A DNA stretch of 64,000 bases, from contig CAWBPA010000021.1 in NCBI GenBank assembly GCA_963790545.1, positions 124,001 to 188,000 on the forward strand. Reading direction: 5' to 3'. Source of the stretch: DATBJG01 sp963790545. GTDB taxonomy: Bacteria > Acidobacteriota > Vicinamibacteria > Vicinamibacterales > JAMQPK01. Below, in pieces: positions 17,456 through 26,115 of this stretch (position 1 is its first letter; each line of letters begins with the position of its first letter). The translations under genes were made by a program, and so were the position numbers. Below the pieces are notes generated by a model. That model worked only from the letters and a program-made list of their open reading frames with translations, had not been told where the DNA came from and did no database searches.

Positions 17456-17872
17456 ATGCCTTCGAGCAAGCCTTCTGTGATCGTGGTGGCTGCCGTCATC
17501 GAGCGCGACGGGACGTTTCTCGTGGCGCGGCGCCAATCAGGCGTGCATCTCGAGGGGTATTGGGAGTTTCCCGGTGGCAAATGCCAGCCTGGTGAAAGTG
17601 AAACCGAAGCGCTCCGTCGTGAGATTCACGAAGAACTGGACGCCGACGTACAGGCCATGGACAAGCTGCTGACCACGGTGCACGAGTACGAGGATCGAAT
17701 CATCGAGTTGCATTTCTACCGTTGCGCGCTCTTGGGAACGCCACGGCCAATGCTGGGGCAACAGCTGCAGTGGGTAGCGGGACCCCGGCTGGTTGATTTG
17801 CGGTTCCCACCTGCGGATGCCCAGCTGATCCAGCAATTGTCGTCGAGGTTCTCTCAACCGCCGATGGACTGA
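17456..17872 (+). CDS. MutT-like Nudix hydrolase (8-oxo-dGTP diphosphatase type)
   Basis: 138 residues with a complete Nudix box, GGKCQPGESETEALRREIHEEL, preceded by GYWEFPGG as in MutT/NudG. It probably cleans oxidised nucleotides such as 8-oxo-dGTP. It starts eight bases after the mutY stop and in a different frame, so the two form a coupled oxidised-guanine repair pair. Because MutY normally ends in a MutT-like domain, a split protein is conceivable, but the Nudix catalytic residues are intact here, which favours an enzyme in its own right. Confidence 0.9.
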   Translation: MPSSKPSVIVVAAVIERDGTFLVARRQSGVHLEGYWEFPGGKCQPGESETEALRREIHEELDADVQAMDKLLTTVHEYEDRIIELHFYRCALLGTPRPMLGQQLQWVAGPRLVDLRFPPADAQLIQQLSSRFSQPPMD

Positions 17873-17905
17873 AAAATCATGAGCCGGACATTTACACGGG
17901 TCGGT

Positions 17906-18931
17906 TCACCCTGAGGTGCGAAACGGCAACGGCGTCACCGTGCCGGTCGCGATCCCGTCGTGTCCAACGGTCACCGGGGTGCCGGGTTCGACAAAGTCGC
18001 GATGGACGTAACCAAGGGCGATGGGCGCACTCAGTCCCGGAGAATACGTGGCACTCGTAATGAGACCGATGTCGCGCTCCTTGCCAAAGAGCGCATCCCC
18101 ATGTGACGGCACGCGTCCCTCAAGCCGCAGGCCGACGAGTCTTCGCACGACCCGGCCGTGCCCCCGGCTCGTCACACGGACGATCACCTCCTGACCCACA
18201 TAGCAGCCTTTCGAAAAATTGATCGCGCGGTCTTCGATACCCGCTTCGAGCGGAATCGTGTCTTCATCCATGTCCACGCCAAAGAGCGGACGACCCGCCT
18301 CGATACGCAGCGTCTCGGTGGTCTGGTGGTCTATCGCGACGACCCCATGCTGCTCCAACGACGTGCGTATGCGTGCTGCGGTCGCCACGTGTCGTGGCCC
18401 AAACGTATAGATGTCGAAGCCCATCACACCGAGCTCGTCATCTCTCACAATCAGTACTGGCGTATCGTCCAATGAGATGGTGGCGCTTTGATATTCGGGC
18501 CAGTGGTCGAGTTCTTCCGTTGTCACAGGCAACGGCTGCGTGGTCAGCGTTCCAAGAGCCACAATCAGAGCCCGCGCGCTATCTGGACCCACCACACGCA
18601 TCTGCGTGAGTTCCTTCGTGAGGTCCTGGACCTGCACGTCTTCCGAAAAGACCAGTTGTTCCAGTCGCCGTCCAATCGTCGACGCATCCACGGCCCTGAC
18701 ATCCAACAGAATCCGCTCGTCGAGGACGAAGACGCACATATCGGTGATCATGCGACCCTGTGGAGTGAGCCATGCTGCGTAGCATCCACGGCTAGGTGCG
18801 AGCGACTTGATGTCGTTCGTCAGCAGGCCTTGCAGAAACTGGGTCCGGTCGGCACCGGTCACCTGCACGGTGCCTCGTGACGATCGATCGACCAATCCAG
18901 CCTGTTGATGGGCGATCTCGTACGGGTTCAT
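17906..18931 (-). CDS. ygfZ: YgfZ/GcvT-like folate-binding protein
   Basis: Folate-dependent protein that supports assembly or repair of certain Fe-S clusters, related to the aminomethyltransferase GcvT. The diagnostic YgfZ motif KGCYVGQEV is present with its essential Cys, along with GRPLFGVDMDEDTIPLEAG and an N-terminal FLQGLLTNDI. ATG at 18931 (MNPYEIAHQQ) has GGTGG eight bases upstream and fits homologues; a GTG at 18943 would add four residues. It is divergent from the secreted hydrolase, 60 bases apart. Confidence 0.92.
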   Translation of the reverse strand: MNPYEIAHQQAGLVDRSSRGTVQVTGADRTQFLQGLLTNDIKSLAPSRGCYAAWLTPQGRMITDMCVFVLDERILLDVRAVDASTIGRRLEQLVFSEDVQVQDLTKELTQMRVVGPDSARALIVALGTLTTQPLPVTTEELDHWPEYQSATISLDDTPVLIVRDDELGVMGFDIYTFGPRHVATAARIRTSLEQHGVVAIDHQTTETLRIEAGRPLFGVDMDEDTIPLEAGIEDRAINFSKGCYVGQEVIVRVTSRGHGRVVRRLVGLRLEGRVPSHGDALFGKERDIGLITSATYSPGLSAPIALGYVHRDFVEPGTPVTVGHDGIATGTVTPLPFRTSG

Positions 18932-18991
18932 GATCGGATCCACCCGATGACTCCACCGCTGACGCTCAGCCTTTTTGGTATGCTGTGAACA

Positions 18992-20659
18992 GTGAGAGTC
19001 ATCTTCTTCCCGTATTGTATCGCCCTAATCATGGCGTGTCTGACGACGTCCACCGCAACAGGACAAGTCAATCAGCCGGTGACCGGCGACGCCTCGTTTC
19101 GGGTGTTCCTGCGGGGCTCGATCATCGGCACGGCCGAAACGTCGCTCACACGATCAGACGACGGCTGGCTGATAAAGGGGACCGGCCGTCTCGCCGCTCC
19201 TCTCGATCTGACAATTCGACGACTGGAAGTCCGGTACAGCGCCGATTGGAAGCCTCAAACGATTACGCTCGAGTTGAGGACGCCGGAGGGGAACGTCGTG
19301 ACGAACGGCACGTTTCAACCCGACGCTCCGGCCCGCATTGACGTCGTCAGAAGCGGTCAGGAAACCCTGTCGACCACGCCGCAGGTGGCAGCAGATGCCG
19401 TCATCGTGCCGAACCTCGTCTACAGCGCATACGAAGCTCTGGCTGTGCGCCTCATGTCTGCTTCGCCGGGCATCCAGTTCCCCGCGTACATCGTCCCTCA
19501 AGGTGAGATTGCGGTCCGCGTTGATAGCGTCCGCGAAGAGTTGATTCAAACCCCCGGGCGCACGCTGAGTACGCGGCGCTGGCAGATTACGTTTCTCAAT
19601 CCAAGTGGAGAGATTCCCGCAGAGGTCTGGGTGGAGGGGGGGCGGCTGGTTCGGTTCGACATGCCCAGTCAGTCGCTGAGCGTTGCGCGCGCCGATGTCG
19701 CGGCCGTCAGCTCCCGAGTCGTAACGGGCGCAAGACCGAATGACGAGCAGGTGTTCGTCCGGGCTGCAGGATTCAATCTCGCCGCCACCGTCTCCAAACC
19801 AGCCACCGCCTCTGAGCCGTTACCGGCAGTCATCCTGGTCGGTGGGTCCGCGGTAGCTGACAGAGATGAAACCGTGGCAGGCGTGGCGATCTTCAGCCAG
19901 CTGGCTGGATCGATCGCCGAGGCTGGATATCTCGTCGTCCGGTACGACAAGCGCGGCACCGGCCAGAGTGGTGGACGCACCGAGGTCGCCACCTTGGGCG
20001 ATTTTGCTGAGGATGTCAGGGCTATCGTTCAGTTCCTACGAACCCGGAAGGATGTGGACGACGATCGAATTGCCGTATTCGGGTACAGCGAGGGCGCCGC
20101 TGTCGGACTCATTGCCGCCGACCGCGAACGGCGAATCGCTGCCCTCGTTCTGGCAGGTGGCTCCGCATCGAAAGGGCTCGACCTGACGCTGGAGCAGCAG
20201 CGGCGGCTTCTCGAGCAGAGTTCCATGTCGGAAGCCGAGCGTCAGAAAGCGATCGACCTGCAGCAACAGATCCTGAATGCGGTCGTGACGGGCAAGGGGT
20301 GGGAAGGGGTGGCCCCGGACATCCGCCGCCAGGCCGACACGCCGTTTTATCAGAGTCTGCTGACGTTTGACCCGGATCCGCTGTTTCGAAAAGTGCAGCA
20401 GCCGATCCTCGTCCTGCACGGTGAGCTCGATCGACAGATGCCCATCCATCACGCTGAGGAGCTCGCCCAGCTCGCCCGAGGAAGAGCCAAGGGCCGCAGC
20501 TCAGAACTCGTGAAGTTTCCCACCTTGAACCATCTGTTCGTTCCCGCAACGACGGGTGAAGTGTCAGAGTACGCCACGCTCAAGGATGTTGCCGTCAGCC
20601 CCGACGTCTCGGCCGCCGTGGTCGGCTGGCTGAACAAAACGCTGCCACAGGGAAAGTGA
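18992..20659 (+). CDS. Secreted alpha/beta hydrolase (peptidase S15/DLH-like)
   Basis: 555 residues. The N-terminus is a signal peptide (CIALIMACLTTSTATGQ). A beta-rich region of about 270 residues precedes an alpha/beta hydrolase domain with nucleophile motif GYSEG, oxyanion region VGGSAV, acid Asp in LHGELDRQ and His in LNHLF. The likely role is ester or peptide hydrolysis outside the cytoplasm; the substrate is unknown. The start is GTG with TATGCT seven bases upstream, which is leaderless spacing. The stop is embedded at the edge of the next hairpin. Confidence 0.85.
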   Translation: MRVIFFPYCIALIMACLTTSTATGQVNQPVTGDASFRVFLRGSIIGTAETSLTRSDDGWLIKGTGRLAAPLDLTIRRLEVRYSADWKPQTITLELRTPEGNVVTNGTFQPDAPARIDVVRSGQETLSTTPQVAADAVIVPNLVYSAYEALAVRLMSASPGIQFPAYIVPQGEIAVRVDSVREELIQTPGRTLSTRRWQITFLNPSGEIPAEVWVEGGRLVRFDMPSQSLSVARADVAAVSSRVVTGARPNDEQVFVRAAGFNLAATVSKPATASEPLPAVILVGGSAVADRDETVAGVAIFSQLAGSIAEAGYLVVRYDKRGTGQSGGRTEVATLGDFAEDVRAIVQFLRTRKDVDDDRIAVFGYSEGAAVGLIAADRERRIAALVLAGGSASKGLDLTLEQQRRLLEQSSMSEAERQKAIDLQQQILNAVVTGKGWEGVAPDIRRQADTPFYQSLLTFDPDPLFRKVQQPILVLHGELDRQMPIHHAEELAQLARGRAKGRSSELVKFPTLNHLFVPATTGEVSEYATLKDVAVSPDVSAAVVGWLNKTLPQGK

Positions 20660-20730
20660 AAAGTTAAAAGGTCAAAGTGGAAAAAGTAGATCCTTCTCTA
20701 CTTACTTTTTCACTTTGACCTTTGAACTTT
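20660..20730. repeat. A/T-rich repeat hairpin between convergent genes
   Basis: The left arm AAGTTAAAAGGTCAAAGTGG and onward (20660-20690) pairs with ACTTTTTCACTTTGACCTTT (within 20695-20730) over about 31 bases around a four-base loop. Heptamers related to GACCTTT and GAACTTT recur in the right arm. It is positioned as a bidirectional terminator between the hydrolase and the permease. Confidence 0.75.
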
Positions 20731-20739
20731 GAACTTTCT

Positions 20740-21999
20740 TTACTCGTACCGCAATGCATCGATCGGATCGAGCCTCGACGCTCGAACGGCCGGCCACAGG
20801 CCGCTGATGATGCCCGCCATGGCGAGAATGGCCGTTACGGCCATCAGGATGTTTCCCGACAGGATGAGCGAAATGTCGGTCTGACGCGTGGGATCGTCCA
20901 GCATCGCGGCGAGAAAGGGACGCGTGCCGATCATCCAAACCAGCAGATACGACGTTCCGATGCCTACGAGGCCGCCGAGCCCCGTAATCGCCAGGGCTTC
21001 CAGCATGAACTGCGTGAGGATATGCCGCCGTCGGGCTCCGAGCGCTTTGCGCACGCCGATTTCCCTTGTGCGTTCGCTCACCGACACCAGCATGATGTTC
21101 ATCACGCCGACTCCGCCGATCATCAGCGTGAGCGCGCCAATGAAATACAGAATGACCTGAAGCCCGTTGGTAATTCCGCCAATCATGGCCTCGATGTTTC
21201 CCGTGTCGCGGATGTTGACGGCCCGTTCGTCACGGGGATCGAAACGGTGCCGCACTGCCAGCAGCTCACGCACCTGCTTCACTGACTGGTTGTGCAGCGG
21301 GGGGCTCATCGCCTGAAACAGGACGTTGTCGACAAAATCCTGGCGAAAGACCTGATTGACGACCGTGTAGGGTATGAACACCGACAACTTGTCCGGGTAG
21401 AAATAGTTCGAAATCTGCGCCTTGTTTGGCATGACACCGATGACTTCGAACGGAATGCCGGCAATTCGCACTCGCTCGCCGACGGCCGGTATGTTGCTGA
21501 ACAGCTTCCTCGCAACCTCGAAGCCCAGAAAGCAGACCCGTCGCCGATTTTCGACGTCTTCCGCGTTGAGGAATCGTCCCGATTCCGCGGTTTCGGTGCG
21601 CATGATGCCGTACTCGGGCGAAACGCCGCGAACGCCGGCTGTCGTTTGTCGCTGCTGGTAAGTGACTGGCAGCGATTCCAGGTATTCGGGACTCACGTAC
21701 TTCAACGAGCCAAGATCCCGAATGGCCTCGACGTCGTTGGCCGTCAGCTGAATGCGTCGGCCCGCCCGCAAGCCGCCAGCCTGCATGCTCGTTTGCCCCC
21801 CTCCAGCGAGCACGGTACCCTGCGAGAACGCATTGTGAAATCCGTACATGATGGCGCGATGAAAGCCGGCTCCATACGCCATCAACAGCACGACCGTCAC
21901 AATGCCCCACGAGATCCCGAGCATCGTGAGCAGTGCGCGAAAGCGATGCGTCACGAGCGAACTGAACGCTTGTCCGAGCACCTCACGGTAAAGCGGCAT
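20740..21999 (-). CDS. MacB-like ABC transporter permease (second of pair)
   Basis: 419 residues with the MacB_PCD and FtsX arrangement: first membrane segment ALLTMLGISWGIVTVVLLMAYG, a periplasmic core, then segments including FIGALTLMIGGVGVMNIMLV followed by SERTREIGVRKALGARR, and a C-terminal RASRLDPIDALRYE. It exports an unknown substrate with the partner permease and adaptor. The start MPLYREVLGQ at 21999 matches its neighbour's start; the longer frame upstream overlaps that neighbour and is not coding. No ATPase gene lies in this operon. Confidence 0.9.
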   Translation of the reverse strand: MPLYREVLGQAFSSLVTHRFRALLTMLGISWGIVTVVLLMAYGAGFHRAIMYGFHNAFSQGTVLAGGGQTSMQAGGLRAGRRIQLTANDVEAIRDLGSLKYVSPEYLESLPVTYQQRQTTAGVRGVSPEYGIMRTETAESGRFLNAEDVENRRRVCFLGFEVARKLFSNIPAVGERVRIAGIPFEVIGVMPNKAQISNYFYPDKLSVFIPYTVVNQVFRQDFVDNVLFQAMSPPLHNQSVKQVRELLAVRHRFDPRDERAVNIRDTGNIEAMIGGITNGLQVILYFIGALTLMIGGVGVMNIMLVSVSERTREIGVRKALGARRRHILTQFMLEALAITGLGGLVGIGTSYLLVWMIGTRPFLAAMLDDPTRQTDISLILSGNILMAVTAILAMAGIISGLWPAVRASRLDPIDALRYE

Positions 22000-22031
22000 A
22001 ACAACCCATTCGTGCGAATCGTTCGGATCGT

Positions 22032-23339
22032 TCACAAGTCGTATCGGAGTGCTTCGACCGGCGGCAGCGACGCCGCACGGGCCGCCGGATAGAGTGCCGC
22101 AAGCACGCCAATCAACGTGAGGGCCGCCACGGCAAACGCTGCAGTCCCTCCAGTCACAATCATTCCGGAAAAACGAGCCGGCAGCGGGGCCAGGTTGATG
22201 AGCTGACAGATAAGGTACCCGACCACGAAACCCATCAGGCCGCTCGAGACGGTCAGCGACAGGCCTTCCACGATGAACTGCCGGCGTATGAGACTGGGGG
22301 TCGCCCCCAGCGCCTTGCGCAGACCAATTTCGCGCGTCCGCTCGCGCACCGCCACGAGCATGATGTTCATGACGCCAATTCCGCCAAGGACGAGCGTAAT
22401 CAGGCTGACGGCAATGAAAAACTCCTTCATCCCCCGGATCATCTTGTTGAACATCACGGCCTCCACGGCCGTATCCCAAAGCGAAAGGGCCTCGGTGTCA
22501 GCGATATCAAAGCCATGAAGCGGTCCCAGCACTCGCCGGATGTCGCGCGACACCGGCGTCTGACCCGCCATGCCAAAAACGCCACGTTCCGAACGGTCGA
22601 GTTGGTCCGCCAGGGCTGTCGACACCCACTGATGTGACGAGACGATGATTGCCGACAGCGAATCGGCCGTATCGAATTCACCGGGCAACGGAAAGTCACG
22701 GCGCATGGCCTGGTAGGGAACGAAGAGCCTGAAATCATCCTGGCCCGTGTAGTTCGAATCCTGAAACTTCTTGCGTACCCGCCCGATCACCCGATAGGTC
22801 AGTCCATCGAGCATCAGGTCGGAGCCCACAGGGTTGCGATCGGCAAACAACTGCTTGCTGGCCTCGTGCCCCACGACCACGACGCGTCGTGCGTCCATGT
22901 CGTCCGCGGCGTTGATGAGGCGCCCATCGGAGACTTCGATGGTACGGATGGTCTGAAACACAGGCCAGATTCCGCTCATCTGGAGCACCGCGGCGTTGTA
23001 CGAGCTCTTCACTTTGACCCCGCCGCGCATGAGCTCCGGGCTGACGTGCTCGATGAGCCGTGACTGGTTCCCGAGCGCCTGCACATCGGCTATCGTGAGC
23101 CGGACGATTCGGCCCGCACGCTCACCGCCCACCTGTGTGCTCGTTCGTCCGTTGCGGACGATGACGATGTTCCTGCCGAGCTCTTCGAGCACGGCCATGT
23201 TGCCGCGCTGAAAGCCCTCGTTCATGGCCGACAGGATCACAATCGAGATCACACCCCACATGATCCCGAACATGGTCAGAAAACTTCGGAGCTTGTGGGC
23301 ACGCAGATTCTGGAACGTCTCGAGGATGGCTTCACGCAT
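22032..23339 (-). CDS. MacB-like ABC transporter permease (first of pair)
   Basis: 435 residues, paralogous to the next gene. The first segment is SFLTMFGIMWGVISIVILSAM, then a periplasmic MacB_PCD domain, then SLITLVLGGIGVMNIMLVAVRERTREIGLRKALGAT, ending AASLPPVEALRYDL. It starts twelve bases after the adaptor stop and ends 32 bases before the second permease, so the three are one operon. Two non-identical permeases suggest a heterodimeric channel. Confidence 0.92.
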   Translation of the reverse strand: MREAILETFQNLRAHKLRSFLTMFGIMWGVISIVILSAMNEGFQRGNMAVLEELGRNIVIVRNGRTSTQVGGERAGRIVRLTIADVQALGNQSRLIEHVSPELMRGGVKVKSSYNAAVLQMSGIWPVFQTIRTIEVSDGRLINAADDMDARRVVVVGHEASKQLFADRNPVGSDLMLDGLTYRVIGRVRKKFQDSNYTGQDDFRLFVPYQAMRRDFPLPGEFDTADSLSAIIVSSHQWVSTALADQLDRSERGVFGMAGQTPVSRDIRRVLGPLHGFDIADTEALSLWDTAVEAVMFNKMIRGMKEFFIAVSLITLVLGGIGVMNIMLVAVRERTREIGLRKALGATPSLIRRQFIVEGLSLTVSSGLMGFVVGYLICQLINLAPLPARFSGMIVTGGTAAFAVAALTLIGVLAALYPAARAASLPPVEALRYDL

Positions 23340-23351
23340 GGAGCACAGCGA

Positions 23352-24554
23352 TCAATTCTGCAGGACAACCCGGTCGCCTTCCTTCACACCGTCGAGCACC
23401 TGTGTCCGCGTCCCGTTGCTGATGCCGACCCGAATCGGCGCCCGCCGGCGATTGTTCTTCGCGGCAGGATCGAGAACTTCCACCGATGGTTTACGGTCGG
23501 CGTCGTAGGCAATGGCCGCTTCGGGGACGATGAGCGCCCCCGTGCGTTCTTCGAGGACGATCTCGGCATTTGCGGTCATGTTTGCCTTGAGCTCGTTTCC
23601 GGGGTTGTCGATGGAGACGCGCACCTCGAAGTTCGTGACGTTGTCGCGCTCGACCCCCAGCGGTGAGATCTGGGTGACCCGACCCTTGAACGCGCGGTCC
23701 CTGAAGGTCTCAACCGTGATCCGCGCCGGCTGCCCTAGCTGCACGTGACCGATGTCGGCCTCGTCCACCTTCCCGCGGACGAACACGTGCGAAATGTCCC
23801 CGAGCGTCAGCACCGGAGTTGCTGCGGCACCCATGTTCAGGATCGACGAAACCGGGCTGCCCACCTCCACGTCCCGAGCGAGGATTGTGCCGCGGATGGG
23901 CGCACGGATTGTCGCGTTGGCCAGCTCCTCCTCGGCCCGATCCGCCGATGCCTGCGCCTGTGCGACGTTGGCCGCAGCTTCGGCAACCTTCGCCTTGGCA
24001 ACCGCGAGCTGCGACCCAGCGGCCCGGCGGCGATTCTCGGCCTGGTCAAGGGCGTTACGTGTTTCGTCGAGCCCCGATTGGGCGATGAGGTTCTGCTCGG
24101 ACAGCGTTTTCGCGCGCTCGTAGGCGCGTTTGGCAAACTCGACTTCAGGCCCTTCGGCCTCGATCGCGTTCTTGGCGTACTGGGCTTCGGCCGCCTCGTA
24201 TGCCGCACGGGCGCCCTGGAGCGTGGCCCGCGACTCGCGCACGCGGGCCATCAGATTCTCCTTGTCGAGCTCTACCAGCACCTCGCCTTCCTGAACCTGC
24301 TGGTCGACCTCGACATGCAGCACCTTGATGATGCCGTTGGCTTTTGACTTGATCTCGACCTTGGTCATGGGCTCGATCTTGCCGGTCGCCACGACCGACC
24401 GCACCATCGTGCCGCGCTCGATCGTGGCAAGACGTGAGGCATCGATCCCCGCCGCAGACCCCACCAGGGCGGAGAGTCCCCAGGCGACAACAGCCAGCAC
24501 TCCAAGCGCCAGCCCACCTACCATCACCAGTTTTCGCGACTTTTTCATGGCCAT
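23352..24554 (-). CDS. MacA-like periplasmic adaptor (HlyD/RND membrane fusion protein)
   Basis: Adaptor linking inner-membrane permeases to an outer-membrane channel. One N-terminal anchor (LVMVGGLALGVLAVVAWGLSAL), a lipoyl-like first half (KANGIIKVLHVEVDQQVQEG), a long coiled-coil hairpin (about residues 120-230, Ala/Glu/Arg-rich), the second lipoyl half (IRAPIRGTILARDVEVG), and a C-terminal beta-barrel. The start MAMKKSRK at 24554 directly precedes the anchor; earlier in-frame codons overlap the 28-base repeats. It is the first gene of the operon. Confidence 0.92.
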   Translation of the reverse strand: MAMKKSRKLVMVGGLALGVLAVVAWGLSALVGSAAGIDASRLATIERGTMVRSVVATGKIEPMTKVEIKSKANGIIKVLHVEVDQQVQEGEVLVELDKENLMARVRESRATLQGARAAYEAAEAQYAKNAIEAEGPEVEFAKRAYERAKTLSEQNLIAQSGLDETRNALDQAENRRRAAGSQLAVAKAKVAEAAANVAQAQASADRAEEELANATIRAPIRGTILARDVEVGSPVSSILNMGAAATPVLTLGDISHVFVRGKVDEADIGHVQLGQPARITVETFRDRAFKGRVTQISPLGVERDNVTNFEVRVSIDNPGNELKANMTANAEIVLEERTGALIVPEAAIAYDADRKPSVEVLDPAAKNNRRRAPIRVGISNGTRTQVLDGVKEGDRVVLQN

Positions 24555-24648
24555 GGCCGTGTCCAGACGAGTCCCGTGTTCCGGTCGTCGGTGTCTAGTT
24601 GTCAGACGAGAAACGGCCGGCGGAAGTTTCTTAACCGCGGATTGCGAC

Positions 24649-24732
24649 GGATTTATCACGGGACGCGGATCAGCGCGGATTTATCACGGGACGCGGATCA
24701 GCGTGGATTCATCACGGGACGCGGATCACCAC
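24649..24732. repeat. Three tandem copies of a 28-base repeat
   Basis: Units at 24649-24676, 24677-24704 and 24705-24732, each built as GGATTYATCACGGGACGCGG plus ATCASCRC, with few differences and no spacer. They occupy the divergent gap between the adaptor and the FHA gene. This is not a CRISPR, since the copies abut. Confidence 0.9.
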
Positions 24733-24770
24733 GGATCGTTGTGTAGAATGAGCCGGTTAGCGGAATTCAG

Positions 24771-25064
24771 ATGTGGAGACTTGAGGCGTCGGAAGACTTG
24801 GAGTCGGGACCCTTGGCGGTCCAGATTGCGCCAGGAACGGTCAAGACGCTCGGCCGCGCCTTGCCCGCGGATGTGATCCTCGACGCCCCGCTCGTGTCGC
24901 GGGTCCATTGCCGACTGACCGCCGGCGCAAGAGGGCTCGAGATTGTCGACCTCGACAGTACCAACGGCACCTATATCAATGACCGCCGAATCAAGCGCGC
25001 ACACCTGACACCGGGCGACCGCCTGCGCATTGGGCGTGTGCTGCTGACCGTGTCGCACGAGTAA
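24771..25064 (+). CDS. FHA domain protein
   Basis: A 97-residue single forkhead-associated domain, which binds phosphothreonine peptides. The key residues are present: TLGR near residue 27, SRVHC for phosphate binding, and the STNGTYIN turn. It has no other domain or export signal, so it is probably a cytosolic reader of Ser/Thr phosphorylation; a kinase gene lies 3.4 kb downstream on the other strand. The start ATG follows the 28-base repeats. Confidence 0.9.
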   Translation: MWRLEASEDLESGPLAVQIAPGTVKTLGRALPADVILDAPLVSRVHCRLTAGARGLEIVDLDSTNGTYINDRRIKRAHLTPGDRLRIGRVLLTVSHE

Positions 25065-25099
25065 GCCGGCCGCTTGCCGTCCGACCTGCCGACTGCGTA

Positions 25100-25756
25100 C
25101 TAATAGAGCCTTTCATCCCGCAGAAACGGGTTCGTGGCCCGCTCGCGACCGATCGTCGTCTTCGGTCCATGGCCGGGGTACACCTCGGCATCGTCTCCGA
25201 AAGCAAACAAGACCTGCCTGATCGAGCGCATCAGCGTCGCGTAGTCCCCGCCGGGAAGATCGACACGTCCGATGGACCCCGCAAAGAGCGTGTCACCCAC
25301 GAAGAGTTGTTTACCGTCCGCCCCAGACCGCCCGACTTGAAGACAGACGCCGCCCGGACAATGGCCCGGTGTGTGATGGACACGCACCTCATGGGTCCCA
25401 AACGTCACGAGCTCGTGTCCATCTTCGTAGAAACAGTCAACGGGGGGAGGAGCCTCCACGGTCAACCCGAAGAACTCCCCAAATGTAACGGCGTTTTCGT
25501 ACAGCGACAGGTCTCCCCGATGAAGGTAAATTGGGACCCCCAGCTGACGTTTCGCCTCGGCGACGCCGGATATGTGATCGACATGGCCGTGGGTGAGAAG
25601 AATATGTTTGACGTCGAGTTGTTTGGTCAGAACAATCTCGAGCAGTGACCGGACCTCGTCGCCCGGGTCGATAATCACGGCCTGTCGTGTCTCGTCGCAC
25701 GCGAGCACGAATCCATTTTTTTCGAACGGTGGGACGGCACGAATCTCGAGGAGCAT
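25100..25756 (-). CDS. Metallo-beta-lactamase fold hydrolase (glyoxalase II-like)
   Basis: 218 residues with the metal-binding THGHVDH, a distal TPGHCPGG His, the bridging Asp in VGDTLFAGSIGR, and PGHGP. This spacing and the FVGDTLFAGSIGRVDL segment are typical of the YcbL/GloB-like branch, which cleaves thioesters such as S-lactoylglutathione. It is probably cytosolic. It is divergent from the lone receiver gene with abutting start codons (25754-25759), so their promoters must overlap each other's coding regions. Confidence 0.9.
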   Translation of the reverse strand: MLLEIRAVPPFEKNGFVLACDETRQAVIIDPGDEVRSLLEIVLTKQLDVKHILLTHGHVDHISGVAEAKRQLGVPIYLHRGDLSLYENAVTFGEFFGLTVEAPPPVDCFYEDGHELVTFGTHEVRVHHTPGHCPGGVCLQVGRSGADGKQLFVGDTLFAGSIGRVDLPGGDYATLMRSIRQVLFAFGDDAEVYPGHGPKTTIGRERATNPFLRDERLY

Positions 25757-26113
25757 GTGATGATTCTAGCCGCAGTGGACGACCTGATGTTTGCCTCGAA
25801 AATTTCTACTGCGGCCAGGCAGCTGGGCGTTGAGGTGATCTTCGCCCGGTCGTCGGACGAGGTGCTGCGACAGGCGCGCGCCCTTCGTCCGCGCCTGGCC
25901 ATTTTCGATCTGAACAGTACGCGTACGGAGCCTCTGGCGACAATCTCAGCCATCAAAGCTGACGCCGATCTCGTGGGAGTCCGGACGATTGCCTTCGTGT
26001 CGCACGTTCAGGCGGAGCTCATCGAAGATGCCCGACGCTCTGGCGTCGATGAAGTCCTGGCGCGCTCCGCGTTCAGCGCGAAGCTTGGCGAGATCCTTCA
26101 GTCAGGTGTGTGA
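25757..26113 (+). CDS. Stand-alone receiver-like domain
   Basis: 118 residues with a CheY-like alternating pattern: ILAAVDDLMFASKI, then IFDLNS holding the candidate phospho-acceptor Asp, then FVSHVQAELIEDARRSGVDEV. The acidic pair near the start is only partly kept (VDD), and the conserved Lys of the last strand is replaced (LARSAFSAKL), so phosphorylation is doubtful. It could instead be a protein-interaction module. GTG 25757 or ATG 25760 are both possible starts. No kinase is adjacent in the same direction. Confidence 0.7.
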   Translation: MMILAAVDDLMFASKISTAARQLGVEVIFARSSDEVLRQARALRPRLAIFDLNSTRTEPLATISAIKADADLVGVRTIAFVSHVQAELIEDARRSGVDEVLARSAFSAKLGEILQSGV

Positions 26114-26115
26114 AA

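Noticed and set aside
22000..22479. N-terminal extension of the second permease by 160 residues
   Set aside because: It overlaps the first permease in another frame and has no membrane or family pattern; MPLYREVLGQ at 21999 aligns with the sister gene start.
24649..24732. CRISPR array
   Set aside because: Three 28-base repeats abut without spacers, and no cas genes are present.
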